Part shown: in pieces, positions 41,770-50,123 of the stretch
How the letters are laid out: the number at the start of each line of letters is the position of its first letter
Position numbering within the stretch: the first letter of the stretch is position 1
Assembly: GCA_021777755.1 (NCBI GenBank)
Contig: JAJYDE010000001.1
Coordinates: 1-64,000 of the forward strand
DNA: 64,000 nucleotides
Origin: Deltaproteobacteria bacterium
GTDB lineage: Bacteria; Desulfobacterota; Syntrophobacteria; Syntrophobacterales; Syntrophobacteraceae
Reading direction: 5' to 3'
The notes under the pieces: model-generated
The model's input: the letters and a program-made list of their open reading frames with translations, nothing else
The model's database searches: none
What the model was told of the DNA's origin: nothing
Made by a program: the position numbers and the translations under genes

Positions 41770-44745
41770 CTATCTAATCCCTGCAGCGAGGGCGATACCA
41801 GCCGCGGTAGCTATGTTGAACACGATTGAGGCTATATCAGTTACCCCACGCAACCAGGGCACCTTTTCGAGCTTATCCGGAACGACGATGGTATCGCCCG
41901 GTTCCACCGCGCCGTAGCCGACTCTCCACTCGTGAAAAAGCCGATCCCAGAAAAAATTAGCCTTGGGCCGCAACGCGCTGCCGTCAGCCCTGAGTATGTA
42001 GACGGCTTTCTTGTTGGCGTTATCCGTATATCCTCCGGCCATCGATATGTAAAAGCTGCTGTCCTTGCCGGCTTGATACAGAATGCCGGTTTGGTTGTAA
42101 ACAGCGCCTATGACCTGTACTGTATGTGGATTGGTGGGAACGAATATCGAATCCTTGTTCTCAAGTTCGACGTCGTATTTAGACTGTTCGAGTTTGGGGA
42201 TCTGCTCGAGGTGGACAATCATTCTCCCATTGGCCTTGACCGACTTTAAAGACGCGAGGAACGCCTCTTTCTGCTTCGCCTGCTGCTGCATCATTTTGGC
42301 GTCATCGGCGCTTTGAGCGGTGGACATATTGGCCGCTCCACTGGCCATGAGTTCATGTTGCAGGCGCGCGACCATCCGATTTATCTCTACCTGCTGGGAC
42401 TTCTGGACACTTTGCCTGTAAAAAACGGTTCCCCTGATATATGCGTTTGAAGTATACCCGCCTGCACGAATCAGCACAGAGGAAAGCCTTTCCCCCTGTT
42501 TGAACGTGTAGATCCCCGGGAACCTGACTTGCCCCGCAATTTTCACTGTCTTGTAGAGTTCCCAATCGGGAATGGTGCGTACAAAAAGAAAATCGTTTTG
42601 CTTCAGCAAAATGTCGGCTCTGGGGTTTCCCGCACATGCGCTTGCAGGATCAACGATTATTCTCTTCGTTACGGGACCGTTGGGAGTAGGGGTGATGCGT
42701 GTGAGTTCCGCCCTGTGGGGTAGGGCGAAGTACTCAAGCCCGCCCGAGAGCGCGATGAGGTCGGAAAGTTTCATATTCTCCCGATACTCAAACCTGCCGG
42801 GTCTGTTGAGCGCTCCCGCGGAACGGATCTCAGGCATTAGCACTCTTTGCCGTTTATTGAAAACATGGATGACGTCCCATGGCTTCAGGACCAAATCCTC
42901 GCTTTCATCGTGATCGAAAAGCACCTTGCCCAGATTGAAAGTCCTGTATTCCATGTGGTAATCAGGTGGAACCACACGATCGATCTGTACGTTTTCCAGA
43001 TAGGACTCGGGGAGCAGATCTTTGGAGGACCGGATCACGTCACTGACCCTCATGCCCGGCCGCCATTGGTATTCTCCGGGCCGCCAGACATTTCCGGTCA
43101 GTGCGACCTTATTGATAACCTTCGGGGTTACGGGAAAAACCTTCACTATGTCGCCGTCTTGCAGGCGGATGTCCTCTTTCCCCTTGAGCTTGGCAAGATT
43201 CAGGTCGATGATTACACGAGAAGATTTATTGGATATCCTTTCAACCTGCACCCTCTGCATGTAGGCTTCCGCAGTGGAGCCGCCCGCAAGCTTTATCAGC
43301 TCCGAGATTCTCGTCGGCCCTTTGAGTTCGTAGATGGCCGGCACCTTCACGTTCCCCGCAATTCCCACCATGGGGCCGATTGTGGGAATAAAAATCACGT
43401 CTCCGGGCATCAAGCGGACATCGCCCTCCCTGCTCCCGGTAAGAAGAAAATTATAAAGATCGAGCTGAGTGATGGTCTTTCCATTTCTCTTCAACTCGAT
43501 ATTGCGCATCGAGCCCACTTTGCTGGGACCGCCGCACAGCTGGAGCGCGCCGATTAGCGTGGCAAGCGACGAAACCGTGTACGCACCGACCTTTTTCGCC
43601 TTACCGACCACGTAAACCCTGATGGTCCTGAGCTGTCCCATGCTGACGTTCATTTGGAAACCGGTGTAGTTCTTCGAATAGGCCTTTTCGAGAACCTCTT
43701 TTACCTCCTTAAAAGAGAGTCCCGTAACGCCCAAAGTCCCGATCTTCGGCAAAGTTACGCTTCCATCCCGGTCTACCGTGACAGTCCAATGCCCCTCGAT
43801 ACTCCCCCAGACATTTATGGAAAGTTGGTCGCCGGGGCCGATCACGTAATCGGGCCCCACTGGCACGTCCTTTTGAACCGCAATGTTGCCGGGACCGAGG
43901 ACATGATCGGGCACAACAGGCACGTTCTTTTGAACCGGAGTGACGCTGGATTGCGGCCCATGGAACAGATCGTACCCGAACTGCTTGATGTCGAAATCCA
44001 GCTTGAGGGATGACTTGCCGGCCACATATTTTTCAAAATCAGATGATTCTTCCCGCGGGGCCGCGGAGGGTGCGGGAATGGTGCGGAACGGAGCCCCCTC
44101 ATGCGGATACAGGGCAGCGGGTCCGTGCTGGGACATGAGCGCCTTTTTGAAAGCCCCGGCAGTGGGCGTAAAACCGGATTGCCATGGAGACTGCTGGGTA
44201 CCACCAGCTTGGTTGTAACCTTGTGTCTGACCGGCTTGGTTGTAGCCTTGTGGCTGACCTGCTTGGTTGTAGCCTTGTGTCTGACCTGCTTGGTTGTAGC
44301 CTTGTGTCTGACCTGCTTGGTTGTAGCCTTGTGTCTGACCTGCTTGGTTGTAGCCTTGTGGCTGACCTGCTTGGTTGTAGCCTTGTGGCTGACCTGCTTG
44401 GTTGTAGCCTTGTGGCTGACCGGCTTGGTTGTAGCCTTGCTGAGTTCCGTCTTGGGTAGAAGGCTGCTGACCGTTTGCCTCGGCGGAGCCTGTTCCGTAC
44501 TGCCCTTCCAGTGGACCGGGTTCATAGATATATGGCGGAATATTTTCGGGAGGTTCTCCCTGATCCGGCTGTTGTGCTTGTTGTGGTTGCTGCGCGGATT
44601 GCTGGGTTGTCGGCTCAGGTTGATTTTCCTGTTGATCCGTACCCGGAGTTGGAATTGGCTGGAAAACGATATTCTGAGCAAAAACAAAATTGCTGTTAAA
44701 AAGCAACAACCCCAACAAGAAGCAACAAATGAACTTTCGAAACAT
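41770..44745 (-). CDS. Wza-like polysaccharide export protein with SLBB domains and Gln-rich repeats
   Basis: 991 residues, much longer than E. coli Wza (about 380). Signal peptide 1-23 (cleavage VFA-Q) without a lipobox Cys. A Gln/Pro-rich low-complexity region (25-200) contains nine 9-residue GYNQAGQPQ/TQ repeats. The Poly_export domain (about 285-370; YVIGPGDQLSINVWGSIEG, GFQMNVSMGQLRTIRVYVVG) is followed by some six SLBB-like beta-grasp units (for example GNVKVPAIYELKGPTRISEL, GNVWRPGEYQWRPGMRV, AGQVRFPGIYTFKQGERL). A C-terminal helix (IASIVFNIATAAGIALA) should line the outer-membrane pore. Long multi-SLBB exporters are typical of deltaproteobacteria. Confidence 0.9.
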   Translation of the reverse strand: MFRKFICCFLLGLLLFNSNFVFAQNIVFQPIPTPGTDQQENQPEPTTQQSAQQPQQAQQPDQGEPPENIPPYIYEPGPLEGQYGTGSAEANGQQPSTQDGTQQGYNQAGQPQGYNQAGQPQGYNQAGQPQGYNQAGQTQGYNQAGQTQGYNQAGQTQGYNQAGQPQGYNQAGQTQGYNQAGGTQQSPWQSGFTPTAGAFKKALMSQHGPAALYPHEGAPFRTIPAPSAAPREESSDFEKYVAGKSSLKLDFDIKQFGYDLFHGPQSSVTPVQKNVPVVPDHVLGPGNIAVQKDVPVGPDYVIGPGDQLSINVWGSIEGHWTVTVDRDGSVTLPKIGTLGVTGLSFKEVKEVLEKAYSKNYTGFQMNVSMGQLRTIRVYVVGKAKKVGAYTVSSLATLIGALQLCGGPSKVGSMRNIELKRNGKTITQLDLYNFLLTGSREGDVRLMPGDVIFIPTIGPMVGIAGNVKVPAIYELKGPTRISELIKLAGGSTAEAYMQRVQVERISNKSSRVIIDLNLAKLKGKEDIRLQDGDIVKVFPVTPKVINKVALTGNVWRPGEYQWRPGMRVSDVIRSSKDLLPESYLENVQIDRVVPPDYHMEYRTFNLGKVLFDHDESEDLVLKPWDVIHVFNKRQRVLMPEIRSAGALNRPGRFEYRENMKLSDLIALSGGLEYFALPHRAELTRITPTPNGPVTKRIIVDPASACAGNPRADILLKQNDFLFVRTIPDWELYKTVKIAGQVRFPGIYTFKQGERLSSVLIRAGGYTSNAYIRGTVFYRQSVQKSQQVEINRMVARLQHELMASGAANMSTAQSADDAKMMQQQAKQKEAFLASLKSVKANGRMIVHLEQIPKLEQSKYDVELENKDSIFVPTNPHTVQVIGAVYNQTGILYQAGKDSSFYISMAGGYTDNANKKAVYILRADGSALRPKANFFWDRLFHEWRVGYGAVEPGDTIVVPDKLEKVPWLRGVTDIASIVFNIATAAGIALAAGIR
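44194..44436 (-). repeat. Nine 27-bp tandem repeats in the exporter gene
   Basis: Nine near-identical 27-base units encode GYNQAGQPQ or GYNQAGQTQ (last unit GYNQAGGTQ). Units differ mainly at the Pro/Thr codon. The repeats keep the frame, so copy number could change by slippage or recombination without breaking the gene. Confidence 0.93.
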
Positions 44746-44921
44746 CCCGCGACCTCATTTCCAACTTATGGTTTAAAGATGTCCGCTCTGGGAAGCGCAA
44801 CGCTATTTCCACCATATTGAGCCATCTGCCTTGGCTGGGACGGCATCAGGTCAGCCTTCGCCGAAAGCTCCCTTGATCCGCCACGCCCTGTGTTTAACCT
44901 CGTAAACCGCCAAGAGTTCTT

Positions 44922-45231
44922 TCAGCCAATCACCTCTTTTATTACAGAAACAATATCGGCGGCGATCAGATAATAAGCCTTTTCAAGAGATAAACTGGTG
45001 GGGGCTGGACAGTCTGGGAGCGTAGGTCTCCCGACAGGGGCTTCGAGGTGATCGAACGCTTTTTGCCGCAACCAAAGCCGCATCCTCAGCAGCCAACCCG
45101 CAGGTTTTCCAACCTGCGTCGACAACGATGAGCCTGCCTGTTTTTCTTGGCGAATTCAGGATGAGTTCTTCCTCGATAGGCTTGGCGGTCCGAAGGTCGA
45201 TCAATTCAACGTCCATTCCGTGTTTCAACAA
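44922..45231 (-). pseudogene. C-terminal scrap of an E1-beta/transketolase-type subunit
   Basis: Encodes the C-terminal domain of a 2-oxoacid dehydrogenase E1-beta subunit in two frames: MLKHGMDVELIDLRTAKPIE and RLIVVDAGWKTCGLAAEDAA, then after a frameshift near 45060 AFDHLEAPVGRPTLPDCPAP and LEKAYYLIAADIVSVIKEV. A TAG interrupts the frame just upstream of 45231 and the N-terminal TPP-interface part is gone. It lies between the exporter and an aminotransferase gene. Confidence 0.82.
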
Positions 45232-45307
45232 TTGCTAAGCCGCGCCTTGCGCCCCGGGGGCGGGCCCTTTCCGGATAAAACAGACAAAAGTCCCGGTCAA
45301 CCGGGTG

Positions 45308-46474
45308 TTACAACTTCAGCCGGTCGATCCTAAGACAAGCCTCGTCCAAGATCCCATCTCTTTTGGCATAACAGAAACGAGCGAGATCCTCGCCCGTCTG
45401 GTCGTGATAGAATGCCTCTCCAGGAACACAGGCGACTCCGGTTTTTTCCAGGAGCCACATGGCGCGGTCCTTGCCCTTTTTCCCTGGAAGTCTGGATATG
45501 TCCGCCAGGATGTAATAGGCCCCCGTGGGTTTGTAGGGCTCAAGGCCTGCTTTGGATAAGGCGGCACACAGATTGTCTCGCTTAGTCGCATATTCGGTCG
45601 CAAGTCCCTGGTAGTAGCTGACGGGCAAGGAAAGAAGGCCCCTTGCGACGCCCATTTGTAGTGGGGCGGGGGCGCAGACATAGACCAAGTCATTAAAATA
45701 ACCGATTGCCTGGGTCCATCGGGAATTGCAGATGCTATACCCGATTCTCCAGCCGGTTATGCTGAAAGTTTTGGAAAGACCTGAAATCGTTATGGTTCGC
45801 TCAGCCATGCCTTGCAGGGTTGCCGGGGGAATGTGCGTTAATCCGTCGTAGATAAAATGCTCATAGATTTCATCTGTGAATACGAATAGATCATGGTTGG
45901 TTGCAAACTGCGCGACCAATTCCAGCTCCGAGCGACTGAACACTTTCCCTGAGGGGTTTGACGGGGTATTGAGTAAAATTGCTCTTGTTCGAGGCGTTAA
46001 AACCTTCTCCAACTCCTCGATAGAGAAACTCCAGTCGGGAGGGGAGGTCCGGACATAAACCGGCACGGCCTCGGTAGCGATCAATGTGCTGACGTGATAT
46101 CCGTAATAGGGTTCGAACAAGATAACTTCATCACCGGGATTCAGGAGGGCCAGGCAGACACAGTACAGCGCCCCGGTCGCCCCCGCGCTGACTACGATCT
46201 CCTTTTGGGGATCGACCTTCATGCCCGTGAATAGCTCCTGCTTGAAGGCAATGGCCTCGCGCAGTTCATCCAGGCCGTCGTAGCGGGTGTATGTGTTGAC
46301 ACCGTTATCCATAGCTTCGCTGGCTGCTTGGCGGACTATGGGAGGGACTTCCGTGTCGCACACTCCCTGGGAGAGGTTTATACCGCCAATCCTGTCACAC
46401 TCGATGGACATGTTCCGGATTTCGGACTGCATGACCCATTCAGTGCGATTGCTCAATTCCAAAGCCATTTTCAT
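45308..46474 (-). CDS. Class I/II PLP-dependent aminotransferase (AspC-like)
   Basis: 388 residues. INLSQGVCDTEVPP, SAGATGALYCVCLALLNPGD, LLNTPSNPSGKVFS, FTDEIYEHFIYDG, and the PLP-Lys motif ISGLSKTFSITGWRIGY give a confident aminotransferase I/II call. It transfers amino groups between amino acids and 2-keto acids. Its place between a DegT aminotransferase/split transketolase group and the exporter suggests it supplies or converts a precursor for the polymer, but a general amino-acid role cannot be excluded. Confidence 0.88.
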   Translation of the reverse strand: MKMALELSNRTEWVMQSEIRNMSIECDRIGGINLSQGVCDTEVPPIVRQAASEAMDNGVNTYTRYDGLDELREAIAFKQELFTGMKVDPQKEIVVSAGATGALYCVCLALLNPGDEVILFEPYYGYHVSTLIATEAVPVYVRTSPPDWSFSIEELEKVLTPRTRAILLNTPSNPSGKVFSRSELELVAQFATNHDLFVFTDEIYEHFIYDGLTHIPPATLQGMAERTITISGLSKTFSITGWRIGYSICNSRWTQAIGYFNDLVYVCAPAPLQMGVARGLLSLPVSYYQGLATEYATKRDNLCAALSKAGLEPYKPTGAYYILADISRLPGKKGKDRAMWLLEKTGVACVPGEAFYHDQTGEDLARFCYAKRDGILDEACLRIDRLKL

Positions 46475-46554
46475 CCCTCAAAATATTGGCCGTAGCGAAC
46501 ACACGCATAAACCGACCACTATTTATGCATGCGAACGTGCGGGTCGGTCTTGAG

Positions 46555-47667
46555 TCAATCGACTTTGCCAAAAAACCGTCGAACCACCGATATTACGTAA
46601 TCGACATCCTCGTCAAGGATCTCCACGTTCATCGGCAGTGAACAAACTTCCCTGCTCAGGGCCTCGGTCTCAGGAAAACCACGGTCCTCGAGCTTGAGCG
46701 CCTCATGTCTGTAATAGGGTTTTCTAAATTGGGTCAGGACCTCGACCCCGTTTGCCTTCAGGTATTCCGAGAAATCGTTGCCCTGTTTTGCGCGAACCGT
46801 ATAGTTTTGGTAGACGTGATCTCGCCGGGGATCCTCATAATGGGGCAGCAGCAGACCGGCGATGTCCGCAAGCCCTGCCTGGTAACGTCGTGCGATTTGC
46901 TTCCTTCTCACGATCCATTCGGGCAAATGTCTCAGCTTCACATCGAGAAAAGCCGCCTGGAGATTATCGAGCAAACAGGTGAAGCCGTGGCCGTGATACT
47001 CGCCCGTCAGCCTGTCCTCGCCATTGTAACGCATCCTGGCGGCGAACATCGCCACGTCGGGATCATTGGTCGTGATAGCCCCCCCGTCACCGTAGCCGCC
47101 AAGTATTTTGAAAGGATAGAAGCTCCAGCACCCCGTGAGTCCCCAAGCGCCGGCCATTTTGCCGTTCATGGCAGCCCCGAGGCTCTGGCAGGCGTCCTCC
47201 ACTACGATGAGGCCGTGCTTATCGGCTATCTCCATCACTCGGGGCATGTCCGCCATCCAGCCGCTCAGATGAACCGGAATCATAGCCTTTGTCCGAGGAG
47301 TAACGGCTGCTTCGATCTTGTCACAATCGATGTCGAAATCTTTTCCCACATCCACGAGTACGGGGCTGGCCCCGACATTCACCACCGCGGAGCAGGTTGC
47401 AACGAAGGTATGGGCCGGGACAATGACCTCGTCTCCTTCTCCAATCCCCGCGGCGCGAAGCGACATATGGAGCGCATCGTAGCCGCTGTTGAGGCCCACG
47501 GCATATTTTACGCCGACAAAACGGGCAAGGTTGTTTTCGAACTCCCGCAACTGCCCCCGGTCTATCAGGTCGCCTTTGGACATAACCTCAAAATAGGCGG
47601 CGTCTATCTCATCCTTTATCATCTGGTAGTTGATGGCCGGGTTTACGAATCTAACTTTGTAAGACAT
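46555..47667 (-). CDS. DegT/DnrJ/EryC1/StrS sugar aminotransferase
   Basis: 370 residues. VGLNSGYDALHMSLRAAGIG, VIVPAHTFVATCSAVVNVGA, IVVEDACQSLGAAMNGKMAG, and the PLP-Lys in SFYPFKILGGYGDGGAI. It should aminate a keto-sugar. It overlaps the transketolase C-terminal subunit gene by 17 bases, which ties the two reactions together: a transketolase-made ketose-type product followed by transamination. Confidence 0.9.
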   Translation of the reverse strand: MSYKVRFVNPAINYQMIKDEIDAAYFEVMSKGDLIDRGQLREFENNLARFVGVKYAVGLNSGYDALHMSLRAAGIGEGDEVIVPAHTFVATCSAVVNVGASPVLVDVGKDFDIDCDKIEAAVTPRTKAMIPVHLSGWMADMPRVMEIADKHGLIVVEDACQSLGAAMNGKMAGAWGLTGCWSFYPFKILGGYGDGGAITTNDPDVAMFAARMRYNGEDRLTGEYHGHGFTCLLDNLQAAFLDVKLRHLPEWIVRRKQIARRYQAGLADIAGLLLPHYEDPRRDHVYQNYTVRAKQGNDFSEYLKANGVEVLTQFRKPYYRHEALKLEDRGFPETEALSREVCSLPMNVEILDEDVDYVISVVRRFFGKVD

Positions 47668-48604
47668 GTGCGGCGCCCTCCGATTCCTGTTTCAACATCT
47701 TCATGAGACGAGAGTATATTTTTTGAGCGGACAGGCCGTAATGATCCCACAGGTAGTCGGCATGCCCGATAACGGTATCGAGTTTCTCAGGGATACCGAT
47801 TCTGGCAAACCTGCCCGTGTATGGGGCTTCGGCAAGAACCTCCGCCACAGCGGAGCCAAGACCGCCGGTAATGCTGTGTTCCTCGGCCGTCACGATTATC
47901 GGATGCTCCGCGGCGCACCGCCGCACCATCTCGGAATCAAAAGGCCTGATCGTATGCATATTTACAAGTGTGGCGGCGATTCCATCACGGGCGAGCTGTC
48001 CGGCCACGACATCGCAAACCGGGACCATGTTACCGGTTGCAATGATGGCCAAATGGCGTCCCTCACGCACTACCGATGCCTCACCAATCCGGCGGATGGA
48101 TGGCTGTGCGTCAGGGGAGTGAACGCCTGCTCGTCCCAGGCGGATATAAAGCGGGAAAGGATGACTGTAGCTGAGCTCAGCAACTTTTACCGCATTTTCC
48201 ACAGTGTCGGGCGCAACGATATGTAGCTCGGGCAGCGCCCGCATGAGAGCGAGATCTTCTATCCCGAAGTGAGTGAAACCTTCAAGTCCGTATGTGAACC
48301 CTGCCCCCATTCCGACAAGCTTGACTTTGAGGCCGTGATAGCAGACATCCACCCGCACCTGCTCGTAAGCGCGCATCGTGAGGAAAGGAATTATCGAATA
48401 GCAGTACACATTTTTGCCGCAGGTGGACATGCCTGCAGCCAAGCTTATCATATTCGCCTCGGCCACTCCCACGTCAAGGAACTGTTCAGAACAAGTGCTT
48501 CGTATTCGATCCAAGAACCTGAAACCGAGATTGGCTGTCAATATGTAGAGGTTTTTGTCAGAACGGGCTATTTGTTCAAGTCTGTCGTAAAAGGCCTGCC
48601 TCAT
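47651..48604 (-). CDS. Transketolase, C-terminal (pyrimidine-binding) subunit
   Basis: 317 residues. LDVGVAEANMISLAAGMS carries the Glu that activates thiamine diphosphate; MGAGFTYGLEGFTHFGIEDL, LHIVAPDTVENAV and the swivel domain VVREGRHLAIIATGN complete it. The start overlaps the stop of the N-terminal subunit gene by one base (TAATG), so the two make one split enzyme. Transketolases move two-carbon units between sugars. Confidence 0.92.
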   Translation of the reverse strand: MRQAFYDRLEQIARSDKNLYILTANLGFRFLDRIRSTCSEQFLDVGVAEANMISLAAGMSTCGKNVYCYSIIPFLTMRAYEQVRVDVCYHGLKVKLVGMGAGFTYGLEGFTHFGIEDLALMRALPELHIVAPDTVENAVKVAELSYSHPFPLYIRLGRAGVHSPDAQPSIRRIGEASVVREGRHLAIIATGNMVPVCDVVAGQLARDGIAATLVNMHTIRPFDSEMVRRCAAEHPIIVTAEEHSITGGLGSAVAEVLAEAPYTGRFARIGIPEKLDTVIGHADYLWDHYGLSAQKIYSRLMKMLKQESEGAAHVLQS

Positions 48605-49419
48605 TATTCAATCTCCCCGCACGCCAAGGCATATTGGTCGCTATTGGGACAATCGTAATGCCACTGCAGGTTATTCTCCATGAAGGACACTCCCTTGCCC
48701 TTCACAGTCTCGGCTATTACGACACTGGGCTTGCTGTCTTCTCGCGATGCGAGGTCTAACGAACTCAATATAGCCTGAAAATTGTGGCCGTCGATTGTCT
48801 GCGGGGCCCAGTTGAAAGCTTCGAACTTGGCCGCCAGCGGATCCAGCTGTAAGGTGTCATGGGTGAAACCCAGTGCCTGCATACGATTGTAGTCGATTAT
48901 GAGCACCAGATTGTTCAACTTGTGATGGGCTGCAAAAAGGACCGCTTCCCAAGTAGAGCCTTCGTTCAACTCCCCGTCGCTTAGCATTACGAAGACACGC
49001 GCGGGGCTGTTGTCTTTTTTCAAGGCATAGGCCATCCCTGCCCCGACGGAGAGACCATGGCCTAGCGAGCCTGTCGAAAATTCGATACCGCATCCAAGAT
49101 TATAGTCGGGATGCTGTTGCATTGTTCCACCGTTTACGGCAAATCCCTGCATGCGCTCTCGGGATATGAAACCCCGCTCGAAGAGAACAGAGTAAAGTGC
49201 GGGACAGGCATGCCCTTTACTGAAAATGAAACGATCACGTTCCGGATCCTCGGGATGTTCCGGACAGGTCTTGAGCGTATTGAAGTACAAAGACACCAGC
49301 AACTCAATGCATGAAAACGCCGGACCTATATGAGGGCACCTGGTCCGACATACGATGTCAAGAGTATGAAGTCTGACCTTTTTAGCTAAGGCGACCAGAC
49401 GTTCGCAGTCAACTTCCAT
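48604..49419 (-). CDS. Transketolase, N-terminal (diphosphate-binding) subunit
   Basis: About 271 residues from the ATG at 49419, which has GGGAGAT upstream; the frame stays open further upstream only by overlap. GPAFSCIELLVSLYF, FSKGHACPALYSVLFERGF, EFSTGSLGHGLSVGAGMAYA, and the TPP-metal motif LSDGELNEGSTWEAV with NLVLIIDYNRMQ are all present. With the C-terminal subunit it forms a heteromeric transketolase probably dedicated to an unusual sugar, because it is embedded among polysaccharide genes and linked to a sugar aminotransferase. Confidence 0.92.
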   Translation of the reverse strand: MEVDCERLVALAKKVRLHTLDIVCRTRCPHIGPAFSCIELLVSLYFNTLKTCPEHPEDPERDRFIFSKGHACPALYSVLFERGFISRERMQGFAVNGGTMQQHPDYNLGCGIEFSTGSLGHGLSVGAGMAYALKKDNSPARVFVMLSDGELNEGSTWEAVLFAAHHKLNNLVLIIDYNRMQALGFTHDTLQLDPLAAKFEAFNWAPQTIDGHNFQAILSSLDLASREDSKPSVVIAETVKGKGVSFMENNLQWHYDCPNSDQYALACGEIE

Positions 49420-49484
49420 TGATGATCTCCCGGTGGAAAACGAATTCCAACCTTCATGTAGCCCTTGGTCGGACCAATGCAAAT

Positions 49485-50123
49485 TCAATTTATTTTCGCC
49501 AGCTCTTGCCTGATCTTCAGTATGACGGGATCTGCGGGCTTGATAATTGCCAAAAGGGTCAAACAAATGATTTTTAAATCGGATACAAATGAAACTTCCC
49601 TGGCGTATTTGAGTTGAAGCTTCAACTTGGTTGGACGGATAATCTCCATGTAAGTCCGGTCAGGGTCTTTGGCGCCTGCCAAAATAGAGCCTTCGTCGGA
49701 ATTCCAGATGGACGCCCAGTCTGTGATACCAGGCCGGATCGTGAGGATGGTTTTTTCCTCCTCGGTATACATATCCGTAAACTGCTTTACCTCGGGGCGT
49801 GGTCCCACAAAACTCATCTGCCCCAAAAGCACGTTGAATAATTGAGGAAGTTCGTCCAACTTATATTTCCTCAAGATCTTGCCAATCCGCGTTATTCTGG
49901 GGTCTTCATTGGCAGTTGACGCAGGGCCGATTTTCTCAGCGTTTACGATCATGGTGCGAAATTTGAAAATACGAAACATCTTGCCGTGGAGACCCACTCG
50001 CAACCCGCGATAAAACACGGGGCCGCGGTCCTCGCGCTTGATTATGATCGCAATAGCGGCAAGAAGGGGGCCAAGAGCCAGCAAGCCGGCTGCCGAACAT
50101 AAGATATCGAAGATGCGCTTCAT
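49485..50123 (-). CDS. Initiating sugar-phosphate transferase (WbaP/PglC-type)
   Basis: 212 residues. Starts the repeat unit by transferring a sugar-1-phosphate to undecaprenyl phosphate. An N-terminal re-entrant helix (FDILCSAAGLLALGPLLAA) is followed by VFYRGLRVGLHGKMFRIFKFRTM, LRKYKLDELPQLFNVL and GQMSFVGPRPEVKQF, the core motifs of monotopic phosphoglycosyl transferases. It lacks the extra N-terminal helices of full-length WbaP. Coupled by ATGA to the first gene of the locus. Confidence 0.92.
   Translation of the reverse strand: MKRIFDILCSAAGLLALGPLLAAIAIIIKREDRGPVFYRGLRVGLHGKMFRIFKFRTMIVNAEKIGPASTANEDPRITRIGKILRKYKLDELPQLFNVLLGQMSFVGPRPEVKQFTDMYTEEEKTILTIRPGITDWASIWNSDEGSILAGAKDPDRTYMEIIRPTKLKLQLKYAREVSFVSDLKIICLTLLAIIKPADPVILKIRQELAKIN

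Noticed and set aside
44200-44436. Tandem repeats considered as a CRISPR array
   Set aside because: Units are contiguous 27-mers without unique spacers, and they encode an in-frame peptide repeat.
44101-44820. Long plus-strand frame rich in LVVALCLTC repeats over the exporter gene
   Set aside because: It is the antisense shadow of the nine 27-bp repeats; no ribosome site, no homology, and the minus-strand exporter is unmistakable.
46705-47706. 333-codon plus-strand frame over the DegT gene
   Set aside because: Antisense of a confidently identified aminotransferase.
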